A stretch of 58,510 nucleotides of DNA from contig CAMAHK010000005.1 of the NCBI GenBank assembly GCA_945834475.1, forward strand, positions 1-58,510, written 5' to 3'. Within the stretch, counting starts at the first letter, position 1. Each line of letters starts with the position of its first letter. The notes beneath the pieces are model-generated. The model worked only from the letters and a program-made list of their open reading frames with translations. It did not search any database and was not told where the DNA came from. The DNA is from an uncultured Verrucomicrobiota bacterium (GTDB taxonomy: Bacteria; Verrucomicrobiota; Kiritimatiellia; RFP12; UBA1067). Position numbers and translations under genes: made by a program. Shown here one piece after another: positions 26,901 through 36,656 of the stretch.

Positions 26901-27344
26901 CTGAAGATCGACGAGGAGCCGAGCTGGACGTTGGTTGTAATGAAACCGATAATATGCAACGCGTGCAGTTGCCGTGATCTCGACCCTCACGCCGAAATTC
27001 GTCAATGCGACGGCGTAATAGCCAGGTTCCGCCATTTCGCTCGTCACATCCTTCACGCCGCGCATATCCCAGACGGCAGATTCGCCCGAGAACGGCAGGA
27101 GGCGCACACTCCCTCCGGCAGGGCAACCGGTACCATTCAAATAATCCTGCGAGAAGCCGTAGATGCCAAGGTGGGATTTTCGATAGCCATTGCAGACAGA
27201 ACCGCCATCAAGAACCGTATCCGGACCGGGCTGAACCATGCCAAAGGGATGCGTCGGCCCAACAAGGCAATTCCCATTCCCCTCCGTGCCGACAAACGGA
27301 TTGACAAGCCCTACGACGAGCAAAAGCGCTGCGACAGACATCAA
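23919..27344 (-). CDS. GH92 alpha-mannosidase fused to a GH28-type beta-helix enzyme
   Basis: A 1141-residue secreted protein. Residues 1-700 are a full GH92 exo-alpha-mannosidase: NPFVGTEGNGNC and THPFGMVQPGPDT at the start, FSTWDTYRAAFP, and the NEPGHHIAYLYALAG catalytic/calcium region, ending GGLLVFEMTD. From about residue 700 a GH28 right-handed beta-helix begins (MIDAAAKRGGRVDIPPGRH) with NNDGFD, SGDDAFCLKS and CNAFKIGT, the polygalacturonase-type motifs. The GH28 half has no signal of its own. The joint has no linker, which suggests two neighbouring genes merged. It overlaps the upstream small ORF by ATGA. It is likely used against mannose- and uronate-bearing glycans. Confidence 0.88.
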   Translation of the reverse strand: MMSVAALLLVVGLVNPFVGTEGNGNCLVGPTHPFGMVQPGPDTVLDGGSVCNGYRKSHLGIYGFSQDYLNGTGCPAGGSVRLLPFSGESAVWDMRGVKDVTSEMAEPGYYAVALTNFGVRVEITATARVAYYRFHYNQRPARLLVDLQAGLVHRPDATIHNHVTNAMSRLNADGRSLEGCNHTQAWISRTCGFAVRFNRMWTRAERLLRNPGEKADRYVLDFDLREGEPLEVRVALSNHDEIGARRNLAAEGGGSFDAVRAAACAEWERWLSRCSVSGADETSLRVFYTALYRAFQQPNEMEDDGASRFSTFSTWDTYRAAFPLYTIFAPELSGRFVASMLRSYRERGYLPVWEYVGSENFCMIGNHSVPCVVDAYLKGVDGFDRDLAFEAVTNSLTVLHPGKRKEDWPMLDEFGYYPIDRIGREPVSRLLEYCYDASCAARMSAARGLSAVAADFSRRSHLWTNNYDSAYGLVRGRDATGRWRFPFDEFRRANETNPYDCTEADAWVYTFNAQHDVERQIELAGGRDAFVAKLDRFFAHPVSAVTGELRLRVFETNEGAPPFGRYEHANEPGHHIAYLYALAGRPDRTAEVVRMICRTYYTGRADGCCGNEDCGQMSAWYVFSCLGFYPCDPCGGDYVIGAPQLPEVRLRLPKGKVLTVVARGLSEKNLFVRRVTLNDREILGPVLRHDDLMKGGLLVFEMTDSLGRDRLFGPTETSHWQAMIDAAAKRGGRVDIPPGRHPVGQLSLRSNVELHLQKDSVLEGVVGLENYQTTNLPFSERTWCAVVSAVGVTNVSVTGIGEIYGNGRAWPQPKDCRGGGELGRPCGIFFANCRNVRLGDFLLRDAASWGVVFKCCENVVARRVRIDSHANANNDGFDIEARNVLIEDCDVDSGDDAFCLKSNDPGFVMENVTVRRCVGRSNCNAFKIGTASHGSVRSVLFENCRTEAPRRDFISRVGPHRGEPWFLYNRTREWPGGPEELAGMAGIAIECVDGGEVSGITCRGFDIKGMMVPIFVRGGTRTGRSCGTPPSNRRILRDILIADVKAVAESFVASSITGVEGCRPRDVRLENVTLVCKPGKSPPAANPVPEREGNYPEGNTFGMLPTRGLYIRHADNVMLKDVRIIGAEGKDVVCDDVVGCR

Positions 27345-27580
27345 AGAACAACCTCCTTGCCCGGTCCTTCGTAAACAAGCCGCCCGTCAACCGTGACACG
27401 CATCTTGACAGCGGAGAAGCGAATGTCAACGGAACGTCCCCGGTGGTGATAGCCACGCACATAGCCATCGGGCGCCGTGCAACGACGCAGATCAAGCGCA
27501 AGCGATTCAGCCGTGAAATCAACGGCCAAGACCGCGCAAAAGGCCCACAAGCCAAGGCAAACCAGGAAAATGCCTTTCAT
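27341..27580 (-). CDS. small secreted protein, unknown
   Basis: A 79-residue ORF with a good signal peptide (KGIFLVCLGLWAFCAVLA) and a mature part of about 58 residues (starts VDFTAESLALDLRRC, ends VDGRLVYEGPGKEVVL). It is not recognised. It starts inside the upstream GH5 stop (ATGA) and ends inside the GH92 start (ATGA), so it is translationally coupled on both sides, which argues it is real. It may be a shortened relic of a larger enzyme. Confidence 0.55.
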   Translation of the reverse strand: MKGIFLVCLGLWAFCAVLAVDFTAESLALDLRRCTAPDGYVRGYHHRGRSVDIRFSAVKMRVTVDGRLVYEGPGKEVVL

Positions 27581-29591
27581 TGCGCGTTCCCCGCTTCAAG
27601 AGTCGCCTGCGCCCAGATGCCGCGCGGAAGCATCAGTTGTCCGTTTTTACAGCTTAACGGAATTGAATCTACATCAAGATGCCCCCTTACCGCCTCCATT
27701 GCCAGCCGTGGTCGCCTGACGACAAAGGACCAGCCACCGTTTTGAATTCCGCGCAACCCAACGGCAGGAAATCCGCACGACTCCCCGCCATCTTCGTCAA
27801 GCCCTGTGCGACTCAACGCGATTCGCCTTGATTTTCCAAGCGGCAATCCATCAAGAGACACGACGACAACCGTCGCAAATTCAACCGAGCCAGCGGCACG
27901 GTCCAGATTTTCAATAAGAAGGTGAGGGAATTCCCTATAAGGCCGCTGATGCGTCTTCCCGGAGAACGCCTCGACACACGGCGCGGACACGAGCAACTGG
28001 TGGCGAATGGTGTCGCGCACCAGCTCGTCCGTGTCGGAGACAAAGATTCCAGCAGTGGACGGCGGCGCGGGAGGCGCTGACACGCCAACACGATCCCGAA
28101 CATCCGCCTTCCGGAAAACCTTGCCGTAACCGCAGACCGACGCAGCGCCGTCAAACGGTAGTCTGACGCCAGCCCGCATCAAATCCCCATAATTGGACGC
28201 CCCCACCGGCAAGACGGGCTCCAATCGTTCGAACCTCCGCGCCGGCGACACCAGCCCCCTGCGAAAAATATACCCGCAAAGCGCAAAGTGATCAAGCATC
28301 TGCCCGTCTTTAACCAGAGAACCCAGGCTTGCTTCCCGCCCTTCCGCCTTGGCACTCCAGTCAATGGCGCTTACATCCTTGTCGCCGTGTTGGTAGGCGA
28401 ACCATGTGATGCCATCCAGATTCTGAAAACAACCGTAAGCTGCGGCATGAATCGGCAACATCGTCCGAACCTGACGCTTTGCTACGATGTCCTTGCCGCC
28501 CTCTGAAATGTTGAATTCGCCGAGAACATACGGCATGGTCAGGACCTTGTCCGAACCATTTTTTCATCCAGCCAATCGTCAGGGCTGCGCACGACCAGCG
28601 GATCTACATAAGCATGATCTTCAACGTAGTCTCCGACCCGAGACTGCCATTCCAATGCATCCTCGCCTCGCCACAGATTGCTGTAGCAGATCGCCGCGTG
28701 ACAACCAAGCGAGCGGACGAACCCCACCATGCGCTTGCCGTAGTCCTCGTCCACTGACCGGTAGAAGTCCGCCCGCAACCTGAGGTGCTCGGGCTTGCGA
28801 ACCTTTCTGAACTCCGGGACGTCCGCGACTCCGTGCGCAACAGCATACCTCCTCCAACGCGCCTGTATTTTTCGCTCAAAATACTCTGGAAACACATTGC
28901 CGCAAACGAGCGCATAGGCAAACGAACTTTCATTCACGATCTCGAGCGTCAACACCTGCGGATCCTCGCCATAAGACCTTCCTGTATGCGGATTCCGATG
29001 GAGAAGCAGTTCCTTCGTAAACTCACGCTGGAGCAGCTCGCAACGCTCATCGACCATCGGCAGAAGTTTTCGGACGTCAATCGACTTCTGCCAAGGACGG
29101 GAATTCAGTTCCTTGATCGCCGCCGTCCACTCCTCGGCGTCTGCGCCCGGGAGGATGCGAACGTCGCCCGGCAGGAACATCCGGCTGTTGTGCAATGACA
29201 ACTGCAAATAGATGCCTTGTCTTGCTAACGCCGCATTCAGCGCATCGAACGACTCCCAGGCGACGGGGTCCGGCGTTCGGGAGTCCTCCTTAAGCAAGGA
29301 AAGCCCCGAAACAGGAGATTGCCAGACCCAGTCTCGGCTCGGCCGCAGAAGATGATGCGGACGGACAAGATTCACGCTCATGCTCCGCAGACGTGATGCT
29401 ATCTTCTCCACGGCGTTGGTCGGAGGAAATGCAGACACCATGTTGACCCCCCAGAAACGGACAATTCGACCGTCGGCATCAACAAAGTGCCCGTCTTTTG
29501 CGACAATGCGCGGCAAGGATTCCGACCATCCAGCCAAAACGCAGGCAAAGACTACAAGGGCACCGACTACGAACGAGTTCTTGATCCTCAT
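27577..29591 (-). pseudogene. secreted GH5-like glycosidase split by a frameshift at an A6 tract
   Basis: Two ORFs, 28539-29591 and 27577-28536, are halves of one enzyme. The first has a signal peptide, FWGVNMVSAFP and the acid/base Glu in LEIVNESSF. The second starts MPYVLGEFNISEGGKD with the nucleophile Glu in GEF, then WFAYQHGD and a C-terminal beta domain. They join in the -1 frame at the AAAAAA run (28559-28564), where GAA AAA ATG could slip. Neither half has both catalytic Glu. Options: true mutation, programmed slippage, phase variation or assembly error. SD AGAGGAGCC precedes 29591; the second half has no good site. Confidence 0.75.
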
Positions 29592-29607
29592 ACCAGGCTC
29601 CTCTGAA

Positions 29608-31489
29608 TCAACGGAGAATTATCATGCGACCCGAACCGACGCTGGTGACCACGTACGAAAGCGCCCCCTCCGCCAGTACGAGTCTCCCCGTGCACCGGTT
29701 AGGCGGTATGACTTCGAACGCTTCCTCCGTAATTCCCGTGATAACGGCTTTTTCCGAATTCCAAGACAAAAGAGGATAGACCCCGCGAGACGGCGTGACA
29801 CCATCGGGGAATGACAACTTGAGCGTCACACCGGCAAGCCCACCGTCCGTTTCAAGGCTTGCGAAATCATTTGTCAGCGCAACACCCCCGTTCGGCGTGA
29901 GCGCCAGGTCAATCTTCGACCCCTTGTCAAGCTTCAGATTCCCTCCGAGCGAAAGCCCCTCCGACACATCCAAGACCCCGCCGGCCCCCACCTCAACCGT
30001 TGTGGCGCCGGACTGAATCAGCGCCCCCGGAACGGACGCCCCGTCAGTCAGCTTCAACGTCCCACCATTAAGATAGGTCGCACCCGTGTAAACCTGCTGG
30101 CCCGCCAGGGTCAGGATGCCCACCCCGCCCTTGACGAGCGTGAGCGGAATGTCGCCGTTGTCAACAAGTGAACCCGAAAACACCATGTCGTTAAACGCAT
30201 GAAGAAAAAGCTCTCCCGTCGCATAGCCGGACTTGAACGTGCCACCCGTAATGCTCGCGCCGTCCTTGGCGGTGGAAATCAACGCTCCGGACTGAAGCGA
30301 GACCGTCCATCCCGAATAGTCAAGCGCATCGCTCACGGCAATGTTAAGGCTTAACGGCGAAACGTCCTTCACCGATTTGATCTCCCCAGAATACGTCTTG
30401 ATCAGATAATGGACATCGTCTCTCAGGTTGTTAGGCCGGTCATCCTTGGTCGACACCTGTGATATCGTTCCTCCGGTCCCGACCTTAGCAAGATTGGAGC
30501 CGTTAAAGACAAGCCAACCGCCCCCCCCAGTCCTCGCCATCCGCCTCTCCGGTGAAGACTGCACTCAGCCCCCCATTCCAACTCACGGGAAAATCAATCG
30601 TTCCGCCAAGTCCGTCACGTCGGATCGACTTGAAGGAAAACGACGAGCCGGAATTGTACCCGCGAATCGCAGAATATCCGGCACCCACGACAAGATCATC
30701 CGCCTCAATCGGACTGCCTGGCTTGCCGTTCACGAAGATCGATCCGCCTCGAAGAATCAACGGCTTGCTCTTGTCAAACGGATTCGCATCCATTGTTGCC
30801 TGTGAGTAACCGCCAAAAGACAAGGCCGCACCGTTTTGAACCGTAATCGAACCGTTGACGAGAGAAGGCTTCGACAGCGAGAAAATCACCCGCTTGCCCG
30901 AACCGGACAGAACACCCGGATCCGACATTCCGCAACCGTCAAAGACCAGTGGCGTCAACACTTCGTCCGCACTCGACAGCCCGCCGTCGATCCAAACCGT
31001 GCCAGTAGAATTGTTGCTCGACAATCTGAACGCCCGCCAGACCTGCGCGGCACCAAGGGCAACCGACGACTTGAACTGGAGATGCGAATTTGGGGACAGA
31101 ATGCCGTCTGTGACGCCCCCTGACCCGACGGTGAATGCGTCGCCGTCGAAAATGACGTATATCCACGAAGGAATCTCGCCCCTCGTCTCAAGCGCATGAC
31201 ACCCAACGACCCCTGACGAGGCGTCGACATTCACCGTTGCCGAGGCCCAGGCGCCCGACTGCATCGTCACGCGCACGACATCCGAGTTGTCAGACCAAAC
31301 CTCGCGCGTCACGCCACCATCCGATGTCCAAAGCGCAGTCCGTCCAAAATCCCACGTTCCGCCAGGATATGCGCGAAGCGTCGAAGCTCCATCATCCCAC
31401 TCTTCCATGATCTTCGAATAAGACAATCCCGGCACAAAAATAAGCGCAATGACGAATGCGCCACATCGACTCGCATGCCTCAATTTCAT
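29608..31489 (-). pseudogene. beta-strand-repeat surface protein, frameshifted at a G8 tract
   Basis: A secreted protein with signal peptide (GAFVIALIFVPGLSYS) and beta-helix-like repeats. It includes one autotransporter-associated beta-strand repeat (GVGILTLAGQQVYTGATYLN, then GGTLKL), typical of Verrucomicrobiota/Kiritimatiellae surface proteins. The first frame (30503-31489) ends in EDWGGRLACL; the second continues GGGGWLVFNGSN to a C-terminal RMIILR. Seven G rather than eight at 30521-30528 would restore one 627-residue frame. No PEP-CTERM anchor is seen. It heads the operon that continues into GH5, the small ORF and GH92-GH28. Confidence 0.75.
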
Positions 31490-31522
31490 TTTTTCAGGAC
31501 CCTTTCTGCCTATAGCGCAGGA

Positions 31523-31531
31523 ATTATACCA
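31523..31531 (-). promoter_or_regulatory. extended -10 promoter (TGGTATAAT) of the 7.5-kb glycan operon
   Basis: TGGTATAAT on minus, 34 bases before the surface-protein ATG. No other promoter of this type is seen until 23662. Confidence 0.7.
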
Positions 31532-31597
31532 CAACCCCGCGCGGAACAGGGGAATGTCTGCGCATTTAATATAGGAACTGATTCGCAATCTGCTGAA

Positions 31598-31755
31598 TCA
31601 CTTCGCCGTTGCGATGCGGGCGATCAGGTCATTCACCCAGAAAATCGCCTCATCCAAAAGGAACGGAATGATGCCGACACCCCATCCGCGGCCAATCACC
31701 AACCCTTCGGGCTCGACTATGCCGAGGGATATTCCGCGGGCGGCTCTCGAGGCTG
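31598..31755 (-). pseudogene. possible C-terminal gene fragment after the XylR gene
   Basis: An open frame without a proper start ends GISLGIVEPEGLVIGRGW, then GIIPFLLDEAIFWVNDLI. It is protein-like in composition but not recognised. It follows the regulator stop at 31756 and may be the tail of a deleted gene. Confidence 0.3.
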
Positions 31756-32907
31756 TCAGTGCTTCGCCCGCCAGCGGGCGAGGGACATGCCGGTCGCCTT
31801 GGTGAAGACGGCCCGAAGAGAGCGACAGTCGCGATAGCCGCACTTGAGGTAGATGTCGTTCACGTTGAGCTTGCGGTCCGTCAGGAGCTCCTTCGCGCGG
31901 GCGATGCGCACGGCGATGATCTCGTCCCGGATCGAGCGCTTCGCGACTTCCCGGAAGCGCAGTTCGGCCGTGCGGACCTTGAGCCCCATCTCGCGGATGA
32001 CGTCCGCCGCCGTAATGCCATCACAGGCATGCTGCCGCACATACTCGACCGCCCGCACGGCGCGGATGTCCACTCGTTCGGTCTTGCGCGTCGAGTGACG
32101 TCGCTCAAGCGGCGTCGAGCCGAACGAAAGGACGACTGGCTCAAGATCCGACCTACGGAAGCGCCGTGCGAGAAGTCCTGCCGCAAGGCGACCCGAGCGC
32201 ACGAAGTCCGGCGCGACGCTGGAAAGCGTCGGCACCGTGTTCTCGCAGACAAGCTCGTCGTTGTCGACGCCCATCACGGCCATCTCCTCAGGCACGGCAA
32301 TCCCCGACCGCGTCGCCGCGCGCAACACGTGCACGGCCATCTCGTCATTCGCCGCGAGAACGCCGCAGGGTTTGGGCAAGGAAGCCACAAACGCATCGAG
32401 CCGCCGTGCGAACGCCGCACTGTCCTCGTTTTTCGGTCGGTTCCACGAGTCGAACGCCACAACGACCTTGCCCCGAGCGGACAGTTCCTGACGGAAGATC
32501 GCCTCCCGTTCAATCGACCACTCACGACGCGTCCGATAATGGACGAAGCCATAGGCATCGAAGTGCCGCATGAGCAATTCACGTGCCGCCTTCTTGACAA
32601 CGTCGACCGAATCATGCCGCACGCCGAAGTAACGCGAACCGACCACCGCCGCATCCACGTCGCAATAGACAACCTTTTGGTCTGCGAAGTCTCCGACGGC
32701 ACAGCCCCTGTGCCGAAAGACCCCGCCCTCAACGATCACACCGTCCGGCTTCCAGTAATCAAGGACGGGGCGAATGCCATGACCAAGTTCTCCGACATCG
32801 ACAGACTCGACTTGCCAGTCTTCATGCCGCGCCACGGCATAAACACCCGCCAGCCGCCGTCGCCACATCATAAACGCGCTTTCGTAGATATAGAGAACCG
32901 TCTTCAC
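31756..32907 (-). CDS. XylR-family transcription regulator (sugar-binding + AraC HTH)
   Basis: A 383-residue regulator. Residues 1-270 are a periplasmic-binding-protein-like sensor (VLYIYESAFMMWRRRLAGVY, then PDGVIVEGG, CGVLAANDEMAVHVLRAA, VMGVDNDELVCE). The C-terminal 100 residues are an AraC helix-turn-helix (ELLTDRKLNVNDIYLKCGYR, then FTKATGMSLARWR). XylR-type proteins switch on sugar-degradation genes when bound to sugar. The start is probably GTG at 32907; a TTG three codons earlier is possible. It follows a chimeric pseudogene, so its original target genes may be partly lost. Confidence 0.88.
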   Translation of the reverse strand: MKTVLYIYESAFMMWRRRLAGVYAVARHEDWQVESVDVGELGHGIRPVLDYWKPDGVIVEGGVFRHRGCAVGDFADQKVVYCDVDAAVVGSRYFGVRHDSVDVVKKAARELLMRHFDAYGFVHYRTRREWSIEREAIFRQELSARGKVVVAFDSWNRPKNEDSAAFARRLDAFVASLPKPCGVLAANDEMAVHVLRAATRSGIAVPEEMAVMGVDNDELVCENTVPTLSSVAPDFVRSGRLAAGLLARRFRRSDLEPVVLSFGSTPLERRHSTRKTERVDIRAVRAVEYVRQHACDGITAADVIREMGLKVRTAELRFREVAKRSIRDEIIAVRIARAKELLTDRKLNVNDIYLKCGYRDCRSLRAVFTKATGMSLARWRAKH

Positions 32908-32941
32908 CTGCCACAATCTTTCACAACAAAGTCCACGGGGA

Positions 32942-33742
32942 TCACCTGGTCGCCTTCAAGCTAACGCCCGAGGGGACAGTCCCCAAATCGAGTTCGTAGA
33001 TGTCTCCCCGCAGACCGTCCCCCGCCCGGACCTGCCGCACGCCGCGCACAGGCGTCGAGAGCTCAAGCGCAAAGTGAATCTCGTAGCCGTTCCAGATCCA
33101 CATCTTGCGCGACCCTGTCACCGTCGTCGGCGTCGGGAAATCGCAGGTGGACGAAATCACGTACTTGCCCCAGCAGTCGCCGCTCCCGGGATTCGAAATA
33201 CCCCAGTCGAGGTCGAGGAGAAGCTTCACGGACTGCGCGTCCGTCGGCACGCGGAAACGATACGCGGCCGAATGCGCAAGGGCCGCGACCTCACAGTCGA
33301 TTCCACGCCCCTTCTCATCGATCGTCACCGCATACGAACCGGGCGCGGCGCGTTCCGTCGCCTTCACAATGAAGTCGACATGGTCCCAGTAGTCGTTGTC
33401 CGGCCCTTCCACAACGATCGGCTCGGGATCCTTCGCACCCTTCGCAAAGCCGAACGGCTTGTGTCCGTACGCATTCGGCACATTGACGCCGTCGAGCTCC
33501 GCAATCGCCACCGCCTGCACGACCGTGAAGCCCAGCCGTGCGCGGTTGTCGAGATAGCGAACCGCTTCCTCGCGGTCGAGTCGGTGGAAGAGCTCCCACG
33601 CCGTATCCCCCAGCCAGAAGAACGGTTCGCCCTTTCCCGTCATCAGGTAACGGCCCTCGGGATGAACCTTCAGCTCCGGCGTCGCCGCCAGAGCAAGACC
33701 GGACAAGCCCACCACTCCAATCATCAACACACGATTCATCAT
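32942..33742 (-). pseudogene. DUF4038-GH92 chimera left by deletion
   Basis: A 266-residue frame. After a signal peptide, residues 22-130 match the start of DUF4038/GH140-type glycosidases (FFWLGDTAWELFHRLDREEA). At about residue 131 it switches to the middle of a GH92 N-domain (PGSYAVTIDEKGRGIDCEVA, then GSRKMWIWNGYEIHFALELS), and it stops there. Neither catalytic domain is complete. The SD (GGAGGAG) and reading frame survive. It is best explained by an in-frame deletion joining two neighbouring enzyme genes. Confidence 0.7.
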
Positions 33743-33770
33743 CTGTCACTCCTCCACCTTGAAGGAAACG

Positions 33771-35090
33771 CTACATGTCTTTTATCGAGAAGCTACGATA
33801 AGAGACGGTGCGCGACCGTTTTTCCGGGTTCTTCTCGAAGAACGCCTCGGCTTTCACCCGCAAGACATCAAGCTTGATCCGATCGGCATCGCGCTTGATC
33901 TCGACAAATTCCAAGGTGTCGTTAAATTCGTTCTCGCCCACGCAATCAATTTCATTCTCCCCCTTACGATCCCACCAACCGCCAAGGCGAGAGTAGCGAT
34001 GCTCGCCAATCGACTTTTGCCGGAAGTAATCCTCCAGCGCCTGCCCTGAAAAGACATCGTAATCCCGCTCGACAAGTCCCTTTAACTCGTCGAACATCTC
34101 CACCTCCAGAAGATACCCGTACTTGAAGATGAAACGAAACCAGAATCTAAAGAAGCAGTCATCGATTCGATACAGGCAATTCTTCCGCTCGTTTGCCTCG
34201 AAGATCGGCTGCTTCTTCGCGATGAGCGCATAGTGGCGTTCCAGTTTGGTCAGATAGCCACTGACCTCGCTACCGCACGCCGTCTCAATGCGATCGCGGG
34301 ACGTCTTTCCCGCCGCAATCGCGGAAAGGATCGTGAAGTAGGTCGCATAGTCCTTGCCAAACTCTTCAATGAGAACAACCTTGCCTTCATCAAAGAAGGC
34401 CGAGTTCGGACGCACGATTTCGGCAATCATACCCTCTTTCGTCACAGCCCTTGCATCCATCAGCAACGCCACATAACGGGCGACGCCACCCGTAAAGGTC
34501 CAAAGCGCCAGCAAATCTTCATTCGTATAGGAGGGATTGTGAAAGGTCAGAATCTCCTTCATGACAGGCACAGAGAACGGCGCCAACTTGATCCGCCCCG
34601 TATTGCGTCCGTAAAGCGGAGCCTCGCGATCCTCGAAGATCTGGCTCATCAGGCGATTGATGCTACCGCTAACGACAAGGTTCAGCTTTGCCCGAGAATG
34701 AAACGCATCCCAGTCACGAGAAATCTCGCTGAAAATCGATTCATCAACCTTCATGAAATCCTGAAACTCGTCAATCACCAAGGTTAATGGACGCGCACAC
34801 GCCTCTTCGCAAATGAAGCGGAAGATTTCCGAAAACCGTTCGATGCGTCCCGGCACGGCACGTCCCAGAACCTTCTCGGCAATCTCCTTGAACTCTGCAC
34901 AAAGATTGACCTGGGTCTTTCGGGAAACATAGAAGTAGATATAGGACTCGTCCGCATAAGCCTGTTTGACAAGCTCCGTCTTGCCCACACGCCGCCGCCC
35001 CGTCAACACCGTAAACCGCGCGGCCTCACGCGAGACCTCCCGAATCTTACGGAGCTCTTTGATCTCACTATCTCTACCAAAAAACTTCAT
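33771..35090 (-). CDS. AAA ATPase with DUF234-type C-terminus (first copy)
   Basis: A 439-residue ATPase of the archaeal-type/MNS family. Walker A is TGRRRVGKTELVKQ, Walker B LVIDEFQDF, with a sensor-like SGSINRL, a winged helix near KTSRDRIETACGSEV and a C-terminal DUF234 region. There GENEIDCVGENE and LEFVEIKRD recall the E-x-D / E-x-K metal site of PD-(D/E)XK nucleases. Function is unknown; such ATPases are frequent, mobile and may be defence- or toxin-like. It is about 45% similar by eye to the copy at 36657. The start was aligned to that paralogue (MKFFGRD / MKFYDRE). No clear SD. Confidence 0.85.
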   Translation of the reverse strand: MKFFGRDSEIKELRKIREVSREAARFTVLTGRRRVGKTELVKQAYADESYIYFYVSRKTQVNLCAEFKEIAEKVLGRAVPGRIERFSEIFRFICEEACARPLTLVIDEFQDFMKVDESIFSEISRDWDAFHSRAKLNLVVSGSINRLMSQIFEDREAPLYGRNTGRIKLAPFSVPVMKEILTFHNPSYTNEDLLALWTFTGGVARYVALLMDARAVTKEGMIAEIVRPNSAFFDEGKVVLIEEFGKDYATYFTILSAIAAGKTSRDRIETACGSEVSGYLTKLERHYALIAKKQPIFEANERKNCLYRIDDCFFRFWFRFIFKYGYLLEVEMFDELKGLVERDYDVFSGQALEDYFRQKSIGEHRYSRLGGWWDRKGENEIDCVGENEFNDTLEFVEIKRDADRIKLDVLRVKAEAFFEKNPEKRSRTVSYRSFSIKDM

Positions 35091-35142
35091 ATAATCAAAA
35101 TACAATCACAAACTGCCGTTTCCGAACCAGCCATTTGCGCAT

Positions 35143-35148
35143 ATTATA
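35143..35148 (-). promoter_or_regulatory. -10 promoter (TATAAT) of the first ATPase gene
   Basis: GTGTATAAT on minus, about 50 bases before the ATG; unlike most boxes here it lacks TG at the -15/-14 position. Confidence 0.5.
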
Positions 35149-35168
35149 CACTGAATTGCGCTCTCTTG

Positions 35169-36527
35169 TCAACGCAACAAAGCGAAACTGACGGAAATGA
35201 CCTGTTCGCCAGATTCCGGTGCAATCATCGAGAAGGAGACCTGCTGCGCGCCGCCGTTCGGCGTGTTGAGCGGATGCGGACCTTCGGCGGGGGCGATTTT
35301 CCACTCGACCGCCGTGGGAGCCGTCACACGAAGGGTCTTCCCGCCGTCCGTCAGCGTCAGAACGTTGCCTTGGGCTGTTGCCTGCGCGCGTGTGATCATC
35401 TGCCAAGTGACAACTGCGCCCGGATTCCAGACGAGCGGCAGTTTGTCGCCGGAAGCCTTCGTGATCGTCGGATCGGCCCACAGCACCTCGAGCGGCGGCA
35501 ACCAGCCTTCCGCACCCTTCCGATGCGGTGCGCGAAGTGCATAGATTTCCTTCTCGCCGATGACGGAGGGATTCCCGAAACGCTTCGCGAACCACCAGAG
35601 GACCGTGTTCTCGCCGCGCTTGTCGGACGTGTCGGAGGTGCCGACCGTACGTCCCGAGGGACCCGTCACCATCACCGGATACATCCCCGCTGCCCGGAAG
35701 CCGGGCTGATCGCAGAGACCGAAGTCCGTGCCGCACGTGTGCTCGAGCAGGGCGATCGCGAAGACGTTGTAGCTCATGCCGTAGTGCCAGTAGCCGGGAC
35801 CTTCCGGATAGCAGCCGTTCGGCGCCAGGACCGCCATCGACTTCGGAAGCCCCTTGACGCACTCCTCGAGCATGTTCGCCGCGTCTTCGGGATGCCGCTC
35901 GCCCAGCGCGAGCGCCGCCCCGATGAGACCGCCGCGGCAGACCTGTCCCCAATTATTCGTCATCTTCTTCCAGCCGAGCGGCTGAAGGCCGACCTGAAGG
36001 CCAAGACGGTTGAGCCCCGCAGCGATTTCGTCGCGCGACGCGGCGGAGAGTCCGTCATACAGCCAGTCGTAGCCAATCGCGACGGCGAGCGTCATCTCGC
36101 CAACGTCGAGGAAGTGCGAGGGATTCCAGTCCGAGAACGCGCACACGGCCTTCAGCTCGCGCTCGCCACGCTCCAAGTACTTGCGCTCGCCCGTCAGGCG
36201 GTACGCCATTGCGAGATGCGAGAGGCGATAGAGCGCCTTGCGCGAGACGCCCAGAAGTCGCCGGCCGATCTGTTCGCGCGTCAGCACAGGCTTGCCGAGA
36301 AGATCGTCCGCCCGCGCGAGTACGCGCTGCGCGGCATACGCATTCGGCGTACCAGACTCGCGCAAATACGCCTTCGCCGCCTCAAAGTCATCCGCCGACG
36401 CGAAGAGCCGAGGATGCGGCAGCTTCGCCGCGTCCGCAACAGCCTTTTCAAATTCCGGCGCCGCCGCAAACGCGAGCATCGACGCGCCGGCCGCAATCGC
36501 GGCAACTGCCAATACGAGTTTCTTCAT
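35169..36527 (-). pseudogene. heparinase II/III-like lyase missing its central domain
   Basis: A 452-residue secreted frame. The N-terminal alpha/alpha toroid is present (LPHPRLFASADDFEAAKAYL, LTREQIGRRLLGVSR, NWGQVCRGGLIGAALALGE, CYPEGPGYWHYGMSYNVF). After LEVLWADPTI and LPLVW at about residue 365 it jumps to GAVVTWQMITRA, the last C-terminal beta region. The heparinase II/III beta-sandwich with its HGHxDxGSF metal/catalytic segment is gone. Family members are usually about 600 residues or more. The deletion is in frame, so a stable but probably inactive protein may be made. Confidence 0.65.
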
Positions 36528-36656
36528 TTCGCCTCCTTGATTCGGATGAGATTCCTGCCCGGCACAGCCCGGTAATTGTCACCAAACGCCTTTCGTACGT
36601 TTTTCGTACAACTCGGCCCCGTAAATTCAAGACCACCCGAGGCCTATCTGCGAATT

